The notes under the pieces were generated by a model. It did no database searches. It was not told the origin of the DNA and worked only from the letters and a program-made list of their open reading frames with translations. This document shows positions 15,314 through 23,117 of a DNA stretch of 38,422 bases, piece after piece. The position numbers were made by a program, and so were the translations under genes. The stretch's first letter is position 1. Every line of letters begins with the position of its first letter. Source of the DNA: Leptospira biflexa (GTDB lineage: Bacteria; Spirochaetota; Leptospiria; Turneriellales; DYLW01); contig DYLW01000004.1 of the NCBI GenBank assembly GCA_020721865.1, positions 1-38,422 on the forward strand, in the 5' to 3' direction.

Positions 15314-16583
15314 TGCGACGCCGGAGCAGATCGCCGCAATAAAAGGATTCTGGGACAAAAATACCCATCTTCTGCTCTCCGCCGGAGCCGGCTCCGGAAA
15401 AACATTCACCCTAATCCAAAGCGTATCCTATGGAATCCGGAAAGGATACGCAGAGAGCGATATTTTTCTGATCACCTTTACCCGGAAAGCAGCGGCAGAG
15501 ATGAGGGAAAGGCTCAAAAAGAATGGGATATCCACCGGTTTTGCGGGCACCATCCATTCTCTTGCCTATAAAATTATCCGGGAGAGTAATCCGGGGAAAA
15601 AATACCAAATCATTACCAACCCGGAAACCATCTTCAAGCAGTTGATTATGGAAAAATTTTCCCGCTTTTCCCACATTCCTCCAGAGTATATTTTAAGGGC
15701 TTTGGATGATGTGAATGCCCACTCCTTTTTGCAGGAATATCAATTCCATAAGGAAAAAAATAATGCTCTGGATTTTGAAGACATGGTTTCCCTGGTCGCC
15801 CAAATGGATTCCTCTCTCCTGAAGGATTATCAGAACAAAATCATCTTCATTGATGAATACCAGGACACCTCCCCGGACCAGGTGGCTATGCTGAAAAAAC
15901 TGAATCCCCGCAAACTCTTCGCAGTGGGAGACGCCAAACAGTCCATCTACCAGTTCCGGGGAGCCAATCTGGAAAATTTTTTCCGGTTTAATCAGGAATT
16001 CCCAAATTCCGGAAGATTAAAACTGACCGCCAATTTTAGAAGCCAGAAAAGAATTGTCTCCTTCGCAAATGCTTTTATTAAAAGGAGCTCCAGTGCAGAT
16101 AAAATACGCTTAGTGGCCACCAAAAAGAAATTGGAAAAACCCGTTATCTTCCATTCCAACACATCGGCATTGCAGGAGAATATCCGGATGATGCTGGGAA
16201 ACGGGACAACCCGCACGGCATCCTCAACCCTTCCGGCCACTATTCTGGTAAGAACCAACTATCTGGTAAAAAGCATAGAAACCCGGATACGGGAAAAAAA
16301 ACTGGAGAACCGTTTTTCTGTGATGACCATCCATAAAGCCAAAGGTCTGGAATTTGACCACGTGATTCTTTTTGGCGTGAGTCCCCAATTTTTTCCCCAT
16401 CCCAATGGATATCCGGAGGAAGAGGACAGGATTTTCTATGTGGCCGTCACCCGTGCAAAGGAGCATCTGGAAATGTATGCCTGGCCGGATGAAAATGGAA
16501 AGGAATCCCGTTTCCTGCCCGTGATCACCCGCTTTGCCCGGAACCAATATCTTTCCCATACCACCGATAAAAAAGGAAAATAA
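15303..16583 (+). CDS. Compact UvrD/Rep-family superfamily 1 DNA helicase
   Basis: Start ATG 15303 (AAGGA two bases upstream) gives 426 residues, much shorter than UvrD/PcrA (about 700). All SF1A motifs are still visible: Q-motif TPEQ, Walker A AGAGSGKT (27-34), Ia TFTRKAAAEM, DEYQD (184-188), VGDAKQSIYQFRG (208-220), NFRS, MTIHKAKGLEFD and VAVTRAKEHL. The missing length is mainly the 1B and 2B accessory subdomains, so it is an ATPase core. Such short forms occur in several phyla; whether they unwind DNA alone is unclear. A longer upstream frame to 15153 would run over the aldehyde dehydrogenase remnant and is unlikely to be coding. It overlaps the convergent BatA-like gene by 59 bases. Confidence 0.85.
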   Translation: MSSDATPEQIAAIKGFWDKNTHLLLSAGAGSGKTFTLIQSVSYGIRKGYAESDIFLITFTRKAAAEMRERLKKNGISTGFAGTIHSLAYKIIRESNPGKKYQIITNPETIFKQLIMEKFSRFSHIPPEYILRALDDVNAHSFLQEYQFHKEKNNALDFEDMVSLVAQMDSSLLKDYQNKIIFIDEYQDTSPDQVAMLKKLNPRKLFAVGDAKQSIYQFRGANLENFFRFNQEFPNSGRLKLTANFRSQKRIVSFANAFIKRSSSADKIRLVATKKKLEKPVIFHSNTSALQENIRMMLGNGTTRTASSTLPATILVRTNYLVKSIETRIREKKLENRFSVMTIHKAKGLEFDHVILFGVSPQFFPHPNGYPEEEDRIFYVAVTRAKEHLEMYAWPDENGKESRFLPVITRFARNQYLSHTTDKKGK

Positions 16584-17988
16584 TATACAATAATCCCAGC
16601 AAGACCACGGGCAGGGAATTGCACTCCAAGTCCGCATCCGGATAAACCCCCAAGGAATAGCATTTCTTTTCCCGGAAGAGAATGTCCCCTTCTCTTCCTC
16701 CAGAACCATCGGCCTGATTCTGCACGTTAAAGAATGACATTCTTTCCGCATGTGGCATTCCCGGAGTGAGGAAAGGGGAGGAATATTTTTCCCGGAAAAA
16801 TTCCATACTGGGGTTATTGATATGAAACCCTTTTCCATCCTCCTCCATGTATTTATGGTAAGCTGCCGGGATTTCCTTTTTAGCAAGCTCCGGCTGGATT
16901 ATTGTTAACCGGCTGGAATAACCCGGATATGCGGAGGCAAATACCGATTTTTTGAAATTCTGTGCGGATAAAAAGCCATAAAGTGCATCCTGAAATTCCG
17001 ATCCGGAAAAATCCGGTTTTATCAGAATGCTGCCGGAAAATCCGGAATATATTATGTTCCATGAATCCTGGCCTTCTTTGATTGTGAAGACTGGTTTATC
17101 CGCCTGCTTCCGGGGTGGTACACCGGGGGGAAGAATGGAAAAAATAAAATCCACATTCCCCCGGTTTGGATGATGCATCCGGATTCCAGGGATGGTAAGC
17201 AACTCCTTCTGTATCTTGAAACTGACCGCCCCCGGATTCTGGTTATCCCAAACTCCTTCCATGTATGGATTCTCAAAACTCTGCAGAAGCGGATAAGAGG
17301 ATAATTCATTTTTTATTTCCGGAAGAGAAAAATACAGAAGATGGTTGCCCCGCCGGATGTTCCGGGTATCCAGCGGAAAAAGATGTCTTCCCATCCCCGG
17401 TTCCAGCATCCGGCAATGAATTTCTCTGCCGTCCATCTTCAGGCAGATTTTCCGGGCGGAATCCGTGCGGTGGAAAACCGTAAAACCACAGCTTTCGCCC
17501 AGAGCACAAACATCCGGATGGGCAATATCCACAATTCCCTCCGGAATCTTTTTAAACGGCAAACGGATCAATTTCATCTGCGGTGCAAAACTCTGCGGAT
17601 ATGCAAAATCCGTAATGAGCAAGCCCCGGTTTTCCATTTTCCCATCCGCCCGGCAGGCATCCGGAGGAAAGGAGTTCTCCGGGTGGAACGGCATATTGTC
17701 TGTGGTAAAAATATTATCTTTGGAAATCCCATATTGAGATGCCATTTTCTCCACCCCGGATAGAATTGTATTTTTTTCCAGAAACCGCATGGAGCAGGAA
17801 TTATCCACATACAACCGGGCAGAGGAAAACGGGATCCGGATTACCGGGGAAAGCAACACCAATCCCCAGAAAAGAAAATCCACAAAGTACATCTGCTTCC
17901 TGGCCGATGGGTGCAGAAAAGACAAAAAAATTCCAGCAAGTACCGGAATCCATAAAAATAGATGGATGATACTACCCCCGCTATCCAC
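16525..17988 (-). CDS. BatA-like membrane protein with degenerate VWA-type motif
   Basis: 487 residues with two N-terminal membrane helices (about 8-25 and 34-50, including SFLHP, similar to the BatA/aerotolerance N-terminal domain) and one C-terminal helix (about 459-475). Between them is a periplasm/cytosol-sized domain starting with YVDNSCSM (D62, S64, S66), which looks like the DxSxS metal site of a von Willebrand A domain. It is otherwise poorly conserved, so the name is tentative. It starts at GTG 17988, overlapping the recN stop by 8 bases, with no ribosome site of its own, so it probably depends on recN translation. Bat proteins are linked to oxygen tolerance in spirochaetes and Bacteroidetes, usually beside moxR, but no moxR or other bat gene is present here. 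Confidence 0.6.
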   Translation of the reverse strand: MDSGGSIIHLFLWIPVLAGIFLSFLHPSARKQMYFVDFLFWGLVLLSPVIRIPFSSARLYVDNSCSMRFLEKNTILSGVEKMASQYGISKDNIFTTDNMPFHPENSFPPDACRADGKMENRGLLITDFAYPQSFAPQMKLIRLPFKKIPEGIVDIAHPDVCALGESCGFTVFHRTDSARKICLKMDGREIHCRMLEPGMGRHLFPLDTRNIRRGNHLLYFSLPEIKNELSSYPLLQSFENPYMEGVWDNQNPGAVSFKIQKELLTIPGIRMHHPNRGNVDFIFSILPPGVPPRKQADKPVFTIKEGQDSWNIIYSGFSGSILIKPDFSGSEFQDALYGFLSAQNFKKSVFASAYPGYSSRLTIIQPELAKKEIPAAYHKYMEEDGKGFHINNPSMEFFREKYSSPFLTPGMPHAERMSFFNVQNQADGSGGREGDILFREKKCYSLGVYPDADLECNSLPVVLLGLLYIIFLFYRWYGKDIGSGQSG

Positions 17989-19696
17989 GGATCATGGTTT
18001 CCGCCAGAGAAACGGCTTCCGGAGTGATGGTTTCCCCGGAGATCATCCGGGCAACTTCCTGTATGCGGGCCTCCGTGTTCAGAAATTTCAGGTCTGTCCC
18101 CATTTCTTTTGTTTTGGTGACTTTAAAATGGGTAACATTCTCTCCGCCCATCCCGGCAATCTGGTGGAGGTGGGTCACCACTATCACCTGGGCGTTTTTG
18201 GATAAACCGGCCAGTTTGTTCCCCACGGCCTCCCCAATTTTCCCACCGATACCGGTATCGACTTCATCAAAAACCATGCTGGAGACAGGATCGGAATCGA
18301 TGATGACTTTTTTAATGGCCAGCATAATCCGGCTCATTTCCCCTCCGGATGCAATTTTCCGCAGTGGCCGCAGAGGCATATTCTCATTGCCGGCCAGATA
18401 AATTTCAATATTATCCAAACCGTGGGAATAGATGATATATTTCTTTTCCGGTTCTTTTTCATCGGCAATGATTCCATCCTCACCCAGATCCCACTTAATG
18501 GAAAAACCTATCCGGGTATCCGCCATCCCCAGATCCTTCAATTCGGCTTCGATGGCCGTCTCCAGCCTTTTTGCGTGCTCTTTCCGTTTAGCGGATAATT
18601 CCAGAGCCTTTTCCCGGAGCAGACCATTGATTTTCTTCAACTCCGCACGAAGTTTTTCTTCTTCTTCGGAGGACAATTCAATCCCCCGGTATTCATTCTG
18701 TATGGTTTTATAATACTCTTTTATTTTTTCCACCTGTCCGTATTTCCGGATCAGTTTCTGGAGCATGGCCAGTCTTTCCTGGACAATGGATAACCTTTCC
18801 GGATCCGCATGGACATTATCCACGGCATCCCGTATTTTTTCGGAAGCATCCTCCAGATGGTAATAGGCTTCCTGGATGGAGTCCAGAGCGGAACCCAGAT
18901 CCGGAAGAAACTCCAGATTTTTTTCCAGAGTCCTCTGCAAGCGGGATATACGGTGGATAATATTCTGATCCGACTGGGATAATTCCTCATAGACCAGATT
19001 AATATCCCCCAGCACAGCCTCCGCGTTTTCCAGGGTTTTTTCTTCCTGGATCAACTGGTCCGGTTCATCGTTATCCTGGAGATCCGCATCGTCAATTTCC
19101 CGGATTTCATGGCGGATAATTTCCATGCGACGTTCTTTTTCTTTTTCATCCAGAGAAACAGATTTCAGTTTTTCCTGAACTTCATTTCTCTGCTTAAAAA
19201 GAGAGTCCACTTGACTTTTTAAGGGTTCCAGACGGGCAAAACGATCCAGCATTTCCCGATGTGTGGACACGGAAAGAATATTCTGGTGTTCATTCTGGCC
19301 ATGGATCTCCACCAGAAAGGCACCAATATCCCGCAAAACACTTACGGGAACCTGGCGAGCATTGATAAAACTTTTACCCCTGCCTTCAATATTGATCTCC
19401 CGTCGCAGAATCAGATAGGATTCTTCCACGTCCAGCCCAAACTCCCGGACAAAATCACCGAACCGGGCGTCCTTCAATTCCCGCAGAATGTCAAAGCGGG
19501 CTTCCACAACAGAATACCGGGCTCCGGAGCGGATCAGATCCGTGGTCGCTTTGGAGCCCAGCACCAGATTTAATGCCCCCAGAATGATGGATTTTCCGGC
19601 TCCGGTTTCCCCTGTGATCAGGTTCATCCCGGAGCCGAACTGTATCTTCAGCTCCCGGATGAGGGCAAAATCTTTTATGTATATTTCTTCCAGCAT
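17981..19696 (-). CDS. recN: DNA repair protein RecN
   Basis: An SMC-like ATPase that gathers DNA ends during recombinational double-strand break repair. The 571-residue length fits. Walker A GETGAGKS is at 29-36; a long coiled-coil middle (about 150-370) carries heptad-like Leu and charged runs; the C-terminal half has the ABC signature (ASGGEMSRIMLAI) and Walker B (MVFDEVDTGIGG), followed by VTHLHQIA. It begins 8 bases after the outer-membrane protein stop and overlaps the BatA-like gene, so it is in the long minus-strand run and may be read from the dnaA-side promoter. No LexA-type box is obvious upstream in this crowded context. A perfect TTATCCACA occurs downstream in the BatA-like gene and is treated as chance. 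Confidence 0.95.
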   Translation of the reverse strand: MLEEIYIKDFALIRELKIQFGSGMNLITGETGAGKSIILGALNLVLGSKATTDLIRSGARYSVVEARFDILRELKDARFGDFVREFGLDVEESYLILRREINIEGRGKSFINARQVPVSVLRDIGAFLVEIHGQNEHQNILSVSTHREMLDRFARLEPLKSQVDSLFKQRNEVQEKLKSVSLDEKEKERRMEIIRHEIREIDDADLQDNDEPDQLIQEEKTLENAEAVLGDINLVYEELSQSDQNIIHRISRLQRTLEKNLEFLPDLGSALDSIQEAYYHLEDASEKIRDAVDNVHADPERLSIVQERLAMLQKLIRKYGQVEKIKEYYKTIQNEYRGIELSSEEEEKLRAELKKINGLLREKALELSAKRKEHAKRLETAIEAELKDLGMADTRIGFSIKWDLGEDGIIADEKEPEKKYIIYSHGLDNIEIYLAGNENMPLRPLRKIASGGEMSRIMLAIKKVIIDSDPVSSMVFDEVDTGIGGKIGEAVGNKLAGLSKNAQVIVVTHLHQIAGMGGENVTHFKVTKTKEMGTDLKFLNTEARIQEVARMISGETITPEAVSLAETMIRG

Positions 19697-19704
19697 TCGA
19701 GCTA

Positions 19705-21180
19705 TCAGAAAATATGCATAAAGTCTATGTAAAGGCCGGTGTTCTCATCAGACATACCGTAGTCTGCCATGATGATGGTTGCTTTATTCCAGGCAATACG
19801 GAAACCGGCACCATATCCTGTCTGGACATGATCCAGATTGGATTTGGATGCGTTGTCATAGGCCTGGCCAGCGTCAAAGAAGGGAGCCAGAATCAGAGCA
19901 AACTGCTGCCCGCCCACGGTGAAATTGAAGAATGTCCAGCGCAATTCCACGTTGGCCAGAGACATGGCTTTTCCCACAAAACGGTCAGCCGCATAACCAC
20001 GGATGGTACGGGTACCACCCAGTCCGCTTTTGCTTCCTTCCGTGAACTCAAAATTGTTCTGGTTAAAGAACGGCATATTTCCTTCCACCATGGTATAGGC
20101 AACCCGCATGGCCAGCACGGGATCCATCCATTTGGGCATATCCTTTCCGGCCAGACCAGAGACCGGAGAATAGTACGCTTTCTGCGAGACGGTATATCTC
20201 TGGTACGTATAGTCAGAAGCTACTTTATCCTGAGACATGTTGAAGAAAACTTCGGAAAACAGACCATTGGAAGGATCCGGCTCATAGTCCCGGGTATCAA
20301 ACGCCAGTCCCAGACGAAGTTCAGAGTTCCAGCCACCGTTATAACCCACCACACGTCCGGCCTGGTTATCCTTATACAGGAGGGTCTCCCCCATGGTAGC
20401 ATCAATTTCTTTGTCAGAAGCATCCAGAGCTTTTACCTTATCTCCGGTATAATCGTCGATGGTGGTTTTCACAATCCGGATTCCCGCAAAAGGACGGAAC
20501 AACCCGCCCATAATTTCCCTTTCCACGGAAAACTTGAACGATGGAGACTCATACGCAAACTTGTTATACTGGGAATAGGTTTTCTGTGTAGTTGCATCCA
20601 CATACCGCAGGTCTTTGGCATAATCGGAAAAGGAATCATATTTTTTTCCGGTTACCGGATTCACCAGATCTGCAGAGCTGGCCGCTCCACGGGAAAAATA
20701 ATTCGCGGAGGTGTTTCTGTCATAGATTAAATCCGCCCGCAAACGGAACAGGCTCCCGTTAAAATAAGGTGCATCCCACCCCAGCCAGTGGTAATTCCAT
20801 CCATTGGTGGTGGCAAAATACTGGGCCAGAAATTGCTGCTGGTAGGGAGCATATTTAAAGAAGGGATCCGATTTCTCTCCGTTCACATAAACATAGGCTC
20901 TCACCCCGTAGCCAATTCCTGTATCCGGATTGGAATTCACCAATGGAAGACCGGTGGGATACCATCCTTCTTTTTTGGTTGCCAGTTTCTTGGGGTCCAT
21001 CATTTTTTTCCTCTCCAGTCCGGGAGGAACTTCCATATTGACATCACCGGCTACCTTTTCGTCCTTGACCTCCTCTTTTTGGGTGGCCTTATCCGTATTT
21101 TCCGCTTCTGCTGCCTGTGCGAAAATTCCGGTTAACCCTGCCAAAGAGAAAACCATGGTGATTATTAAAAGCTTTTTCAT
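19705..21180 (-). CDS. Outer-membrane surface-antigen (BamA/TamA barrel-like) protein
   Basis: 491 residues. A signal peptide (KKLLIITMVFSLAGL, cleavage after IFAQA) is followed by a charged linker. From about residue 75 there are repeated strands rich in aromatic residues (YAPYQQQFLAQYF, LRLGLAFDTRDYEPDPSNGLF, GLGGTRTIRGYA, VELRWTFFNF, GYGAGFRIAWNKATIIMADYGMS), ending in F after LYIDFMHIF. The DTRDxxPxxG and RGY patterns are those of the Omp85/'bacterial surface antigen' barrel. No POTRA domains precede the barrel, so this is a short, barrel-only member like many spirochaetal and Bacteroidetes proteins, not BamA itself. AAGGAG sits 7 bases before ATG 21180. It lies between aroK and recN with short gaps. 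Confidence 0.8.
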   Translation of the reverse strand: MKKLLIITMVFSLAGLTGIFAQAAEAENTDKATQKEEVKDEKVAGDVNMEVPPGLERKKMMDPKKLATKKEGWYPTGLPLVNSNPDTGIGYGVRAYVYVNGEKSDPFFKYAPYQQQFLAQYFATTNGWNYHWLGWDAPYFNGSLFRLRADLIYDRNTSANYFSRGAASSADLVNPVTGKKYDSFSDYAKDLRYVDATTQKTYSQYNKFAYESPSFKFSVEREIMGGLFRPFAGIRIVKTTIDDYTGDKVKALDASDKEIDATMGETLLYKDNQAGRVVGYNGGWNSELRLGLAFDTRDYEPDPSNGLFSEVFFNMSQDKVASDYTYQRYTVSQKAYYSPVSGLAGKDMPKWMDPVLAMRVAYTMVEGNMPFFNQNNFEFTEGSKSGLGGTRTIRGYAADRFVGKAMSLANVELRWTFFNFTVGGQQFALILAPFFDAGQAYDNASKSNLDHVQTGYGAGFRIAWNKATIIMADYGMSDENTGLYIDFMHIF

Positions 21181-21205
21181 TTGTTCTCCTTTTAAATTTT
21201 TTTTG

Positions 21206-21778
21206 TTATTTTTTTTCTTTCCTTAACAAATGCTCAATTCTGTCTGCGGACTCACGAACCCCGGCATCGGAAATGTCCACCACTGCATGGGCAGCTTCCT
21301 GATACCAGGATAACCTTTTCCGGTATATTCCCAGAAGGTATTCCGGATTGTCTTTTTCCACCACCGGAGACAACCCAGAACCAAGCCTCGGCCTCTGGGT
21401 GTTTTTTCCCCAATCCGCATGTTTCATCCGAACCTTCAATTTATCCTCAGATAAATAGATAAATATTGTAAAATATTTTTTTTTTAGGATGTCAATCTTT
21501 TCTATACTTTTTTCACCGGATTTTCCTTCCACCACGCCACCTCCGGTATCCAGAATCAACTCCATGGCGGGCGGGATTTTCTCCATAAAAGACAATTCCA
21601 ATTCCCGAAAATAATCCCAGCCTTTAGCGACAACAATATCGGCGATGCTAACTCCCTGGCTTTTCTCAATTCCATCATCCATGGAAACAACCGGCATTCC
21701 CCACCGCCGGGACAGTTCCCCGGACAGGGTACTTTTCCCAATGAACCGGAAACCAATCAGAGCAATTCGTTTTTTCAA
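21206..21778 (-). CDS. aroK: Shikimate kinase
   Basis: Phosphorylates shikimate at O3 with ATP, the step after AroE in the chorismate pathway. The 190-residue protein has the P-loop GFRFIGKST (9-17), the Asp of MDDGIEKSQG (shikimate/Mg binding), GWDYFRELE, and DTGGGVV, the conserved GGG shikimate-binding turn. The lid region reads RMKHADWGKNTQRPRLG, with the expected RP. The chosen start is TTG 21778, since no ATG or GTG gives the P-loop strand; 25 bases separate it from the aroE stop. An A10 run (21476-21485, T on the top strand) encodes the LKKKY segment. It belongs to the aroE-aroK pair within the dnaA run. Confidence 0.88.
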   Translation of the reverse strand: MKKRIALIGFRFIGKSTLSGELSRRWGMPVVSMDDGIEKSQGVSIADIVVAKGWDYFRELELSFMEKIPPAMELILDTGGGVVEGKSGEKSIEKIDILKKKYFTIFIYLSEDKLKVRMKHADWGKNTQRPRLGSGLSPVVEKDNPEYLLGIYRKRLSWYQEAAHAVVDISDAGVRESADRIEHLLRKEKK

Positions 21779-21803
21779 TGGTTTAATGGGATATTTCCTT
21801 GAA

Positions 21804-22742
21804 TCATATTTCTTTCATCTCTTTGAGGAGTGCATTTTCCATCACCGTTATGGGAGCTGCCCTCTTCGTAAACAACTCATACTGGCGGGCTCCCTGGTGG
21901 AGCAGCATCTTATAGCCCGGAACAATCTCCGCTCCGGAATTCCGGGCTTCGCGAACCAGGGGGGTCTCCCTGGGGTTATAGACAATATCAAACAATACCT
22001 GACCTTTCCTGAAATTGTCCGCAGAAAAAATGGCTTTATCCGCCAATGGGTGATTTTTCATTCCCATGGGGGTCGCATGGATGATGATATCAAATTCATG
22101 GATCTGTTCAGGCATCACATAGGAGCAGTAAAAAATCCCCCGGTAATTTTTTTTCTCTCTGGGAGCATATTCCATTTCTCCGGTTTTTCCTTTCTCCGGT
22201 AGGCTCATGATTCCCAGTCTGGTTTTATGGACAATATCGGCCAGATTATGCATTATCTTTTTTGCCTTGATTCTATTTCTGGCCGCCAGGGTAATTTGGG
22301 CGGGCTTTTCCCGGAACACCCCAAAAGCAATAGCACGGGCAGAACCACCGGAACCAATGATAAGGACTTTTTTCCCCGCAAGGGAAATCCCCGCTTCCTT
22401 CAGGGACTGAACCGCTCCGTAAGCATCCGTATTGTATCCCTTTAAGATATTCTTTTCCCAGACCAGAGTATTCACAGAGCCAATCTGCACCGCCGCTGGA
22501 TCAATGGCGTCCAGAATCCGCAATACATGGATTTTGTGGGGGATGGTGACCGATAAACCCTCAATCCTCAACTGCCGCATGGAAAATTTCAGAGATATCA
22601 GATTCTTCATGGGAAATACCAGATAAATTCCGTTAAAACCACCAGCGGTAAACGCCGCATTGTGCATGGCAGGAGAAAACGTATGGGAAATGGGATACCC
22701 AATAATCCCAAACTTTCTGGTTTCCGAGTTGATGGATGTCAT
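21804..22742 (-). CDS. aroE: Shikimate 5-dehydrogenase
   Basis: Reduces 3-dehydroshikimate to shikimate with NADPH. 312 residues, somewhat longer than the typical 270-285. Substrate-domain signatures GYPISHTFSPAMHNAAF and SVTIPHK (catalytic Lys70) and the second catalytic residue Asp106 (GYNTDAYG) are intact. The NADP domain shows GSGGSARA and the Arg-clamp AARNR, then an unusually long stretch (about 178-215, rich in Lys, Gly, Tyr) before the HATPMGM strand; a compact AroE has some 30 fewer residues there. The C-terminal YELFT motif is kept. It overlaps the small upstream gene by 4 bases (ATGA), with AGGAAAG as ribosome site. Co-transcribed with aroK. Confidence 0.93.
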   Translation of the reverse strand: MTSINSETRKFGIIGYPISHTFSPAMHNAAFTAGGFNGIYLVFPMKNLISLKFSMRQLRIEGLSVTIPHKIHVLRILDAIDPAAVQIGSVNTLVWEKNILKGYNTDAYGAVQSLKEAGISLAGKKVLIIGSGGSARAIAFGVFREKPAQITLAARNRIKAKKIMHNLADIVHKTRLGIMSLPEKGKTGEMEYAPREKKNYRGIFYCSYVMPEQIHEFDIIIHATPMGMKNHPLADKAIFSADNFRKGQVLFDIVYNPRETPLVREARNSGAEIVPGYKMLLHQGARQYELFTKRAAPITVMENALLKEMKEI

Positions 22743-23113
22743 ATTTCTTTCCTGATAAGAGTCTTGATTTTCTTTAATTCCGGAAATTCTTTTATGTCAT
22801 CCTTATCAATAATATCAAAAACTTCCTGGGCAAAACCAGCGGGTATTTTTTCCTCCATCATGATTAAAGGAGATTTTTTCATCTTCATGGGATTATCCCC
22901 TTCATCAACATTTCCATAGGTAAGCTTGCCTTCTTTACGGCTCCATTCCAATGTCTGGCTTTTCAGGGAAATCTGAAATTTTTCCAGCTTTTCATCCTCC
23001 AAATTTTGCCAGAGAAACACACTCATGCCCTCCCCGGTATTGGACAGGAAGCGGTACAGATAACCCCCCTGACTGGGATTCAGAATTTTCCGATTGATTT
23101 CGTAAAAACTCAT
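22739..23113 (-). CDS. Small conserved-looking protein of unknown function
   Basis: 124 residues with no recognised family. It has no signal peptide or membrane segment. The composition is rich in Lys and Glu, with a two-part look: a strand-rich N-terminal half (GGYLYRFL, SVFLWQNL, FQISLKSQTLEW) and a helical acidic C-terminal half (FAQEVFDIIDKDDIKEFPELKKIKTLI). It sits between the VKOR-DsbA gene (4 bases upstream) and aroE (ATGA overlap), so it is almost certainly a real operon member. It starts at ATG 23113. It may be a small cytosolic regulator, but nothing in the sequence says so. Confidence 0.7.
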   Translation of the reverse strand: MSFYEINRKILNPSQGGYLYRFLSNTGEGMSVFLWQNLEDEKLEKFQISLKSQTLEWSRKEGKLTYGNVDEGDNPMKMKKSPLIMMEEKIPAGFAQEVFDIIDKDDIKEFPELKKIKTLIRKEI

Positions 23114-23117
23114 TGGC

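Noticed and set aside
17801..17809. Perfect DnaA box TTATCCACA
   Set aside because: A single match inside the BatA-like coding region; about 0.3 is expected by chance in this length on both strands, and no cluster or AT-rich unwinding element is nearby, so it is not an origin.
19714..20730. Long plus-strand open frame (338 codons) opposite the outer-membrane barrel gene
   Set aside because: It lies antisense to a gene with a clear signal peptide and barrel strands, has no recognisable product and is best explained as a shadow of the codon bias.
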